Below are positions 7,563 through 15,700 of a stretch of DNA of 64,000 nt, piece after piece; the stretch's first letter is position 1; the number at the start of each line of letters is the position of its first letter. This DNA comes from Rosistilla ulvae (lineage in GTDB: Bacteria; Planctomycetota; Planctomycetia; Pirellulales; Pirellulaceae), in assembly GCF_007741475.1 (NCBI RefSeq), contig NZ_CP036261.1:5271798-5335797 (forward strand), given 5' to 3'. The position numbers and the translations under genes were made by a program. Under the pieces are notes generated by a model, which searched no databases, was not told where the DNA came from, and saw nothing but the letters and a program-made list of their open reading frames with translations.

Positions 7563-9767
7563 ATGTTTCGCCTTCCCGTTGCCCTGTTGCTGATCGTTGC
7601 TTCCGGCTCGCTGCCTGCTCAGTCGCCAGAATTTGCAGTCGACGTGATGTCGGTGCTCTCCAAAGCGGGCTGCAATCTGGGGACCTGTCACGGAAATCTC
7701 AATGGCAAAGGCGGCCTGAAGTTGTCGCTGCGGGGCCAGAATCCACGCGATGATTTCCGCACCTTGGTCGAAGAAGCGCGCGGTCGGCGCGTCAACGTGT
7801 TGGCTCCCGATGCCAGCTTGATCCTGCAGAAGGCGACGGGGGCTGCCGCGCATCGCGGCGGGATTCGCTTCGACGCCGATTCGCAAGAGTACCGCGTGAT
7901 CAAAGAGTGGTTGCAACAGGGAGCTCCGGCACCATCGCCCGATGCCGCGCATGTGATCCAGTTGGATGTGACGCCACCGGAAGCTGTCGTCGCCGCGCCG
8001 CAGACCGATCTGCAATTGAAGGTCATCGCTCAGCTGTCCGACGGCACTTCGCGCGATGTCACCGATCGCGCTTGTTACGAATTGTCGAACTTGATCGCGG
8101 AGATCAGCCCCGGCGGCCGAGTCACTCGACTCGCCCAAGGCGAAACCACGTTGATCGTTCGCTATTTGAACATGCAAGTTCCGGTATCGATCGCGTTCAT
8201 CGATGCCCGTCCCGAATTCGTCTGGGACGCGCCAGCCAGCAGCAACCCGATCGATCGCTTGGTCTGGGACAAACTGAAGCGACTGCGTATCAATCCGTCG
8301 CCACAGTGCGACGACAACGTCTTCATCCGCCGGGCCTTTTTGGATGCGATCGGACGAGCTCCAACGGCGACCGAAGCGCAACAGTTTGCAAGCGACACGC
8401 GTTTGGATAAACGCCAGCGTCTGATCGACGAACTTTTGTCGCGGACCGAGTTCGCGGACTACTGGGCACTGAAATGGGCCGACGTCTTGCGGACCGAAGA
8501 GAAGGTGCTCGATGTCAACGGTGTCGAAATTTTCCACGGCTGGATCCGCGACGCGATCGCTTCGGGACGTCCGTGGACTGAATTTGTCAGCGACCTAGTG
8601 ACGGGAGTCGGCAGCACGTACGACCAGCCCGCAGCGAACTACTACCGAGCCAATCGCGATCCCGCAACTCGTGGCGAGACGACGGCGAGGTTGTTCCTTG
8701 GGACGCGGTTGCAATGTGCCAAGTGCCACAATCATCCGTTTGATCACTGGACGCAGAGCGATTATTACCGGTGGTCGAGTCTGTTTTCGCAGCTCGATTA
8801 CGAACTGGGCGACAACAAACGCAAAGACAAGCTGGACAAAAACGAGTTCGTCGGCGAACAGGTCGTGCTGATCTCGAAGCAGGCGGAAGTCAAGAATCCG
8901 ACGACCGGGAAGATCGCGGCGCCGAAGTTCTTGGGCGGCCCGACCTTAGATGAAAAGGCCCGCGCCAATCGTTTGCAATCGGTCGCGGATTGGTTGACCA
9001 CCGAAGACAACCAGCTGTTCGCTCAATCCCAGGTCAATTTCATCTGGTATCACTTGATGGGGATCGGACTTGTCGATCCGATCGACGATTTCCGATTGAC
9101 CAATCCAGCCAGCAACCCGCCGTTGATGCGGTATCTTGCCGATCACTTCGTGCAACAGAAATTTGATCTCCGCGCGGTGGTCCGCGAGATAATGAACTCG
9201 CAGACATATCAGCTGTCGGCGCTCCCCAACGCGACCAACTCGCACGATCAAACAAGCTACTCCCACGCGATCGTGAGACGCTTGCCGGCGGAGGTGTTGC
9301 TCGATTTGCAGAGCGATGTGTTGGACGATCCGGCCGCGTTTGATGGGTATCCCAAAGGAATCCGTGCGACTCAGATTCCGGGAGTCCAGAAGCGACGCAA
9401 GCGGGACGCGAGGCTTCAGTTGGGTGATCGGTTCTTGAAGACGTTTGGCAAACCGGAGCGGATCTTGGCCTGTGATTGCGAGCGATCGAATGAAACGACA
9501 CTCAAACAAGTCTTCATGTTGATCGGCGAAGGACTCAACCAACGCCTGGCGTCACGCAGCAACCGAATCGCACGCCTGGCGGCATCGGACCTCAGCGGAG
9601 CGGAGATCGCCGATCAGCTCTACTGGGCCGCGCTGACGCGTCCACCGAGCGACGCCGAACGCCAACGGGCGGCGCAGTTGATCGATAGCGCCAGTGATCG
9701 TCGTACCGCCGTCGAAGACCTCACCTGGGCGCTGCTGAACGCTAAAGAGTTTTTGTTTCGACGTTAA
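7563..9767 (+). CDS. DUF1549/DUF1553 planctomycete protein with cytochrome-like motifs, exported
   Basis: An upstream GTG-less extension is open to 7410, but the ATG at 7563 gives a clean signal peptide (FRLPVALLLIVASG...PAQ), so I choose it (734 aa). The N-terminus has a Cx4CH motif (Cys37, Cys42-His43, CNLGTCH) and DUF1549 contains CAKCH (residues 385-389), both possible covalent heme sites. A bacterial-Ig2-like segment lies around 140-220. The C-terminal DUF1553 ends with the typical DCERSNE and LIGEGLNQRL blocks. These proteins are hugely expanded in planctomycetes and are usually followed by a DUF1501 gene, which is absent here: the next gene is reverse-strand bcp. A periplasmic role in polysaccharide or sulfatase-linked metabolism has been suggested for the family but is unproven. 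Confidence 0.88.
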   Translation: MFRLPVALLLIVASGSLPAQSPEFAVDVMSVLSKAGCNLGTCHGNLNGKGGLKLSLRGQNPRDDFRTLVEEARGRRVNVLAPDASLILQKATGAAAHRGGIRFDADSQEYRVIKEWLQQGAPAPSPDAAHVIQLDVTPPEAVVAAPQTDLQLKVIAQLSDGTSRDVTDRACYELSNLIAEISPGGRVTRLAQGETTLIVRYLNMQVPVSIAFIDARPEFVWDAPASSNPIDRLVWDKLKRLRINPSPQCDDNVFIRRAFLDAIGRAPTATEAQQFASDTRLDKRQRLIDELLSRTEFADYWALKWADVLRTEEKVLDVNGVEIFHGWIRDAIASGRPWTEFVSDLVTGVGSTYDQPAANYYRANRDPATRGETTARLFLGTRLQCAKCHNHPFDHWTQSDYYRWSSLFSQLDYELGDNKRKDKLDKNEFVGEQVVLISKQAEVKNPTTGKIAAPKFLGGPTLDEKARANRLQSVADWLTTEDNQLFAQSQVNFIWYHLMGIGLVDPIDDFRLTNPASNPPLMRYLADHFVQQKFDLRAVVREIMNSQTYQLSALPNATNSHDQTSYSHAIVRRLPAEVLLDLQSDVLDDPAAFDGYPKGIRATQIPGVQKRRKRDARLQLGDRFLKTFGKPERILACDCERSNETTLKQVFMLIGEGLNQRLASRSNRIARLAASDLSGAEIADQLYWAALTRPPSDAERQRAAQLIDSASDRRTAVEDLTWALLNAKEFLFRR

Positions 9768-9819
9768 CAATCCAGACGATTGGCGTAAAACAATCGGCAA
9801 GCTCAGCTCGCGTTGACGG

Positions 9820-10299
9820 CTAGGCTTCGGTCAACGCTTTGATCGCGTCGATCACGTGCTGATCGTGACCGTCGACTTTGACTCGCTTCCAAACTTTGGC
9901 GACTTTGCCTTCGGCATCGATCACGAAAGTCGAACGCTGGATCCCCATGCTCTTCTTGCCGTACATGTTCTTCTCACGCCATGCTCCATACGCTTCGGCG
10001 ACCTTGTGGTCGGGATCGGCTAGCAGCGGGAAGTTCAGTTCGTATTTGCTGCGGAACTTGGCGTGTGACGCGGTGTCGTCGGGGCTCACGCCCAACACGG
10101 TCGCTCCCAATGCTTTGATCTCTTCGCTGCGATCGCGGAAGGCGCATGCTTCTTTGGTGCAGCCGGGCGTATCGTCTTTGGGGTAGAAGTAGAGGACAAC
10201 GGGGCTGCCCTTCAAGCTGGACAAACGGACTTTGTCCCCTTCGTCGCTCGCCAAATAAAACGCGGGTGCCTTCTGGCCTGCTTCGATCCAGTCTGTCAT
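9820..10299 (-). CDS. bcp: Thioredoxin-dependent thiol peroxidase (Bcp/PrxQ)
   Basis: This 159-aa protein is full-length for the Bcp family. It reduces hydrogen peroxide and organic peroxides in the cytoplasm with electrons from thioredoxin. The peroxidatic cysteine is Cys47 in DDTPGCTKEAC, with a resolving Cys52 five residues later, the atypical two-cysteine PrxQ arrangement. The preceding YFYPKD and following VSPDD strands are typical. No signal peptide is present. It converges with the DUF1549 gene and is divergent from the cytochrome gene, so it is probably transcribed alone. Confidence 0.95.
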   Translation of the reverse strand: MTDWIEAGQKAPAFYLASDEGDKVRLSSLKGSPVVLYFYPKDDTPGCTKEACAFRDRSEEIKALGATVLGVSPDDTASHAKFRSKYELNFPLLADPDHKVAEAYGAWREKNMYGKKSMGIQRSTFVIDAEGKVAKVWKRVKVDGHDQHVIDAIKALTEA

Positions 10300-10724
10300 G
10301 AGTGATGTTCCTGTGTGTGTTTAACGATGCGGCGCTGTTGGACGCCTACGATCGTTGGCCGTGGTTGCATTCGGTTCGAGGGGAGAGGGGCGACGGGCTG
10401 CGTCGCCCCGCGTCTTTTGGCCCATGTTAGGCCCGTTCGATCGATTCGAAAAGAAGGAGCAGCGACGGGACCGCCACAGGGATGGCTCGCGATGCGCATG
10501 GGCGACTTTTCGAAATGCGGTCGCCGTCACGAACCGGACCGTCGGAATGAACGTCACAATCGGCGGGGAAAGCGTTGCGATCATCTTGTCGTCGACTGAA
10601 TTTGTCGGGAGGGAGACCGCAGTTTCCACTGAATTTTTAGCGGCTCGGTTTGTTCCCCCGACGCGTGTAACGTAGGGTTCCTTGGCGTTGTGCCATCTTA
10701 TGTGAACCCAATCACTGGGCGTCG
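10300..10724. other. Divergent promoter region with a GC-rich hairpin
   Basis: No gene is evident. A perfect 9-bp stem with a 5-base loop lies at 10387-10409 (GGGGCGACG / CGTCGCCCC). Its right arm plus the next three bases (10401-10412) is the reverse complement of the REP-like seed CGCGGGGCGAYG seen at 5805 and 12019. It is not positioned as a terminator for either flanking gene, since both are transcribed away from it. Confidence 0.55.
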
Positions 10725-11795
10725 TTGCGGGAGTCGGTCGTGTTGCTTGCCAGTTTGTGCCAAAAGCGAGTTGCGTTTGTTGGATTGATCGTGTTGTTTG
10801 TTGTTGTCGGAGCTGTCTTTGGCACAACACGCGGCGATCAAACCGGACACGTTCCCCCAGCGATCACTCCGATGGATCCGACGCTGGTGATCGGATACTC
10901 CACGTGTGCGAAGTGCCATCCAAACGAGATCGAGGTTTGGAAGGGAACTCCTCACTACGCAACGTTCGAAGAACTGCATCGTCGTCCCGAGGCGAAGCAG
11001 ATCGCGCAGAAGCTGGGCGTTACATCGATAAAATACGATGGCCGTTGCATTTCGTGTCACTACACACAGAAAACGGAAAACGGCGAGGTCTCGGCGATTT
11101 CTGGGATCTCTTGCGAATCGTGCCACGGTCCGGCAAAGAACTGGATCGACTTGCATTACGATTATGGCGGTGCGGGGATCACTCGCGAAAGTGAATCCAA
11201 AGAGCATCGCGAGAAGCGGATCGCTGACAGCATTGCCGCCGGGATGCGGAATCCGCACAACATCTACACGATGGCCCAAAGCTGCATGAAGTGCCACACA
11301 GTTCCGGACGAGGAATTGGTCAACGTCGGCGGACACAGCAGCGGCAGCCTCGATTTTGAAATGGTATCGTGGTCCGAAGGGATGGTTCGCCATCGCTTCT
11401 TGGCCGGCGGTGGAGCCCACAATGCTCCACACACCGCTGAGGAATTGAATCTGTTGTTTGTTAGCGGGATGATTGCCGATCTCGAATTCAGCCTGCGAGC
11501 GACAAGCAACGCGACCTCCAAGAGCACCTACGGTTACACGGTTGCAAAGCGTGCCTCGGCGGTCGCCAAACGCCTCGCCTCGGTCTACAAGAAGACGCAG
11601 ATTCCTCTGCTGCGAGAGATCATCGAAACCTACATGGCAGTGCCACTGAGTATCAACAATGCCGACGCGCTGAACGAGGCGGCTGACAAGATCGCGAAGC
11701 TTGGTTATCAGTTTGCCGAAGAACATACCGGCGCCGAACTGACGGCAATCCAGCCCTACGTGCCGGGCGAAGAACGTTGGCTGCAGCAGCAATAG
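10725..11795 (+). CDS. Four-heme c-type cytochrome (cytochrome c554-like), membrane-anchored
   Basis: This 356-aa protein starts with TTG at 10725 (an in-frame GTG at 10740 is also possible). Residues ~16-34 are a hydrophobic segment that could be an anchor or uncleaved signal. Four CxxCH heme-binding motifs follow: CAKCH (61-65), CISCH (108-112), CESCH (130-134) and CMKCH (187-191), with extra histidines (HYATFEELH, NPHNIY) suited to be distal ligands. This spacing resembles the cytochrome c554 / multiheme family. The C-terminal ~150 residues are heme-free and probably helical. It should work in periplasmic electron transfer. No oxidoreductase partner gene is adjacent, so the donor and acceptor are unknown. 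A hairpin terminator follows directly. Confidence 0.85.
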   Translation: MRESVVLLASLCQKRVAFVGLIVLFVVVGAVFGTTRGDQTGHVPPAITPMDPTLVIGYSTCAKCHPNEIEVWKGTPHYATFEELHRRPEAKQIAQKLGVTSIKYDGRCISCHYTQKTENGEVSAISGISCESCHGPAKNWIDLHYDYGGAGITRESESKEHREKRIADSIAAGMRNPHNIYTMAQSCMKCHTVPDEELVNVGGHSSGSLDFEMVSWSEGMVRHRFLAGGGAHNAPHTAEELNLLFVSGMIADLEFSLRATSNATSKSTYGYTVAKRASAVAKRLASVYKKTQIPLLREIIETYMAVPLSINNADALNEAADKIAKLGYQFAEEHTGAELTAIQPYVPGEERWLQQQ

Positions 11796-11824
11796 CCGCC
11801 GGCCACCAACCAAGTGTCGAACAG

Positions 11825-11866
11825 AGCACGGCCGTTGTCCCACCAAGGACTCCGCCGTGCTTTTTT
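11825..11866 (+). terminator. Rho-independent terminator after the cytochrome gene
   Basis: The stem AGCACGGC (11825-11832) pairs with GCCGTGCT (11854-11861). An inner GTCC/GGAC helix lies within the loop, and a run of six T residues follows. It begins 30 bases after the cytochrome stop codon. Confidence 0.8.
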
Positions 11867-11980
11867 CGTTGCAAGGTATCGCCTGATAGAATTGCACGTG
11901 CAAATTGCTGCTGCACGATATCTACCGTCACGTGGTATGATAGAAGAGGTCTCTAAGTAGGTCGTATTGCATTTTCTCGG

Positions 11981-12061
11981 TTAACCGCGAGCCCAACGGG
12001 CCGCGCAGCCCTCAAAAACGCGGGGCGATGCCCACGCGGTTAAACTAGAAAAATCCGTGCT
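11981..12061 (+). repeat. REP-like composite element, copy 2, in a 311-bp intergenic region
   Basis: The stretch 12019-12061 is the second copy of the 43-bp repeat found at 5805. Here it is part of a larger unit: TTAACCGCG at 11981-11989 is the exact reverse complement of CGCGGTTAA at 12035-12043, giving a 63-bp element with 9-bp inverted ends. A palindrome CGGTTAACCG (11978-11987) marks the left end. The rest of the gap (11796-12106) holds the upstream terminator and presumably the promoter of the toxin operon. Confidence 0.7.
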
Positions 12062-12106
12062 CTCAGCTTAGACACCAATTCGGAAACGCTGGTAGGATGA
12101 CGAACA

Positions 12107-12316
12107 ATGGGACAGACGTTAACAACGGTCGAAGAGCGGATTGCCAAGCTTGAGCAAGAAATGGTTCAGCTCCGCGAGATTATTGATCGCAAGCAACCGC
12201 GAGCGGGTTGGATGAAGAGGCTGGTTGGCTCGCACAAGAACGATGCTGCTTTTGATGAAATGGATCGCTTGGGGCGTGAGGCTCGGCAAGCTGAACAGAT
12301 GGAGTACGAAGAGTAG
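12107..12316 (+). CDS. Putative antitoxin partner of the PIN toxin, 69 aa
   Basis: This small acidic/basic protein is predicted to be a coiled coil at residues 5-30 (heptad-like VEERIAKLEQEMVQLREII) with a charged C-terminus. It shows none of the usual antitoxin DNA-binding folds I can recognise (AbrB, RHH, Phd, XRE). Its stop codon shares one base with the start of the PIN-domain gene, an arrangement typical of VapBC operons, so the antitoxin role is inferred from position and size. Very similar small proteins upstream of PIN genes are common in planctomycetes and cyanobacteria to my recollection, without a well-described family. Confidence 0.6.
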   Translation: MGQTLTTVEERIAKLEQEMVQLREIIDRKQPRAGWMKRLVGSHKNDAAFDEMDRLGREARQAEQMEYEE

Positions 12317-12744
12317 TGTTTCTTCTGGACACCGATCATGTGAGTGTCTTGCAGCGTGCCACAGGTCACTCGTTCGAGCAACTGATACGCCGCCTTCAAA
12401 GCGTGCCAGAAGAGGATCTCTTTCTCTCAATCGTTACATTTCACGAACGCTTTCGCGGTTGGACCGGCTTAATTGCAAAAGCAAAGTCAGATGCGAGCGT
12501 CGTCTTTGCGTATCAGCAATTGAGAGAAACGTTGCACGAATTCTCCGACGTGCAACTGGCCGATTTTGACGACGCAGCAGCGAATGTCTTTGCCTCATAT
12601 CGGTCCCAAAAGATTCGCATTGGAACGATGGACCTGCGAATCGCATCGATCGCGATCGCCAACGATTTGACTCTGCTGACTCGCAACACCGTCGATTTTG
12701 TTCGGGTCCCGAGCCTGCGATTCGCAGATTGGACGGCTGCCTGA
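12316..12744 (+). CDS. vapC: PIN-domain ribonuclease toxin, VapC-like
   Basis: This 142-aa protein starts with GTG overlapping the stop of the upstream gene by one base. It has the acidic PIN active-site set: Asp5 and Asp7 in LLDTDH, Glu44 in TFHER, Asp106 in GTMDLRIA, and a final Asp in NTVDF (127). VapC toxins are magnesium-dependent ribonucleases that cut tRNA or rRNA and are neutralised by the co-transcribed antitoxin. The length is usual for the family. Only six bases separate its end from the end of the convergent giant surface-protein gene, with no terminator visible. Confidence 0.88.
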   Translation: MFLLDTDHVSVLQRATGHSFEQLIRRLQSVPEEDLFLSIVTFHERFRGWTGLIAKAKSDASVVFAYQQLRETLHEFSDVQLADFDDAAANVFASYRSQKIRIGTMDLRIASIAIANDLTLLTRNTVDFVRVPSLRFADWTAA

Positions 12745-12750
12745 ATTCGC

Positions 12751-15700
12751 TTATTGCCAATCACCCGACAGACGTAAAATGAAGTCGAGTGCTTGGCGAT
12801 CGGCTTGGTCGCTTCCGCCGCTGGAGATCGCTTCGACAAACTCGTTCGCGATCGATTCGATCCGTAAGTTTGCCGTCTCCAAGATCGCTTGATCCGCCGC
12901 GGCGGAAAGTCGATCGTTGCCGGCGGTATCGCGGAAGATCACGTCATCGTCCCCACCGCCACCTTCGATCCGGATCACGCTGACATCGCTCGCATTGATC
13001 GATTGCGTTGCTCCATTGATCGTCAGGATGTGCTGCCCCGATGCGCTCGACGCTGGCGTGACCTCGATGATGTCGCGATCGTCGCTTCCCAGAATGGTCA
13101 AGGTCGCACCGGATCGCTGCAACTGAACGCCTTGGACTTCCGAGCTCGAGACGGTGTCGCGCTGGATCGGTCGCGAGAGGATACGTCCCGAGTTGACGTA
13201 TTGGGCTTTCTTTCCCGCTTCCATGAAGCTGTTGTTTTGCGAAACGCCAGCCGGTTCCAGAACGATACCGGCGATTTGGTTCTCCAAAACCGTCCCGCCC
13301 GTGCTGCCAGCAACCGCGTTGCCGTCGTGGTAATCGGTCGGTTGCTGTTGCGTGACGGTGTAGGTTCCCGCCGGTAGGTTGGTGAATTGATAACGTCCCA
13401 AAGCATCGGTAGCGGTCGCGGCGGTGATCGCTTGTCCTTGGAGATCGGTTCCCGACAGTCGGACAGTGATCCCGTGGAGCATCATCTCACCCGCGTCGGC
13501 AGACGTGTTCTGGTTCGCATCGACCCACACGCTGCCGGAAATCACGGCGGACCGGGGATCGTCTTGAATCTCGACGGTGTGCGTGCTGGGCGAACCGATG
13601 CTGACCGCGCCATCGACAGCATCACCGGCAACGGCGATCTGGAAGACCGCGGTTTCAAAAGGCTCTTGGAGATTGTCGTCGGTCAATTGCAACTGCACCG
13701 GCAACGTCGTGCCCGTTGTGCTTCCGGCGGGGAAGGTGATCGAGGTTGTCGTCAGCGTGTAGTCGGCGCTTGATGCCGTCCCCGTTCCGGTTGCAGTGAT
13801 ATTCACCGTGACCGCTTCGCCGATCGATCCGCCAGCCCCCGCATCCAAGCGGACGTTGAACGAATGCGAACCGGCAGCTTCCTGGACCGTGCTGGTGGCG
13901 GAGGTGAAAGCAAACTGAGCGGTATCGTCGTTGGTGATCGTCGCCGTGGCGGAAGTGTCGGCAAGCGTCACGCGATCGCCGATTCCGGCCGGCAGCCCCG
14001 CGAGCGCGTCGAGTATCAACTGGAACGTCTCATTGCGTTCGACTTTAGCATCACTGCCGATTTGCACGACGACGCTGCGTTGGGTGACGCCATCAAACGT
14101 GAGCGTTCCGTTGGTGTTGACGTAGTCGTTGTCGGCAAGGGTTGCGGTGCCATCGGACAACGAATATCCGATCGAGAATCCCCCTTGCACGATCGCACTG
14201 GCTGTCACATTAAAGGTCAACGCGCCGGCCGATTCGGAACCGCTGACATCGGCGACCGTGATCGTTGCGGTGTCGTCGTCGACGATCGACGCTGTGACGG
14301 AGGTAAAGTCGACGGTCACACGATCGGCCAATTCGTTGGGAACGCCGATCAGATTGCCAAACGCGACCGAAAACGACTCGTTCGCTTCGACGATGTTGTC
14401 CGCTGCAACGACGATCCGGACGTTCTGCGTTTCGCCAGCGGTGCCGACGAAGTCGAGCGTCGAATCGACTGCCGTGAAGTCACCGTCGGCCGCTCGCGCG
14501 GTGCCATCCACGGTTGCGTAAGGCAAGCTGAACGGCGTTTGAATCGGATTCGATAGCGTCACGGTATAAAGGAATTCGGTGCCGGTGGCCGAGGTCCCTT
14601 CGTTGTGCGTGACATTGGTTTGATCGATCGAAAGCGTGGTCGTATCGTCGTCGACGATCGTCACGATCGCGCGGCTGTCCGGAATGTCGACGCGTTGGCC
14701 CGAAGCGAGCTGCTGCAACTGGCCCAGGTTCAATTCGAACGTCTCGTCCCCTTCGACGCGGCTGTCCTTGACGATCGAGACGGTGATCACCTGTGTCTCA
14801 CCCGCGTCGCCGTTAAACGTGAGCGTTCCATCGTTGTCGATGTAGTCGCTTCCGGCGAACGCAGTCCCATCATCCGTCGTGTAGGGCAACACAAAACCGC
14901 CGGGAACGGCATCGGTCAACTGGACCATGAACGAGAGGACCGTCGCGTCGTCGCCGGTTCCTTCGGTCTCGCTGGGGGCCAGAGGCGAAAGGATCAGCCG
15001 CGGGAAGTCATCGTTCTGAATCGTTGCTGTGGCGGGCGATCCCTCGATGTTGAGGTCGGTGAGTATCGAAGCCGCGGGCCCCGTCGGCGTCCCCAGCGAA
15101 ACGGAGAAGGTCTCCGACGCTTCGACGCGATCGTCCTGGTTCACATCGATCGTGATCACCTTGGGCGTCGTCGAGCCGTCGAAAAAGACGAGCGTACCGG
15201 TTCGGGCGACGTAATCGTCGTCGGCAACGGTTGCCGTCCCATCGACTGTGCTAAATGGGATCCGTAATTCGCCTTGGACTGGCGCGGATAATTCGACAGT
15301 GAAATCGAACGGCGTGGTCGTCTGCGAGGATCCTTCGTCGGTCGCTGCCGGCGGAATCAAACGCAGCGTCGCCGAATCGTCGTTAACCAAGGTGGTCGTG
15401 ATCGACGGATCGACCAGCGTCAACTGGCTCAAGATCTCGGCGGACACGTCGGTGATCGGACCGATCGCCAACTGGAAGGTCTCATCGGTTTCGACCTTAT
15501 TGTCGCGTGTGATCTGCACGCTGATCGTTTTTGTCAGCTCGGTCTCGGAAAAAGTCAACGTTCCCGAATTGGCGACATAGTCGTCCCCGGCGGTCGCGGT
15601 GCCGTTGGAAGTTGCGTAGTCGAGAGAGAGTCCATCTTGAACGGGGTTGGAGAGCGTGACCGTATAGTCGATCGTGTCGTCTCCGCTGGCCGTTCCCTCG

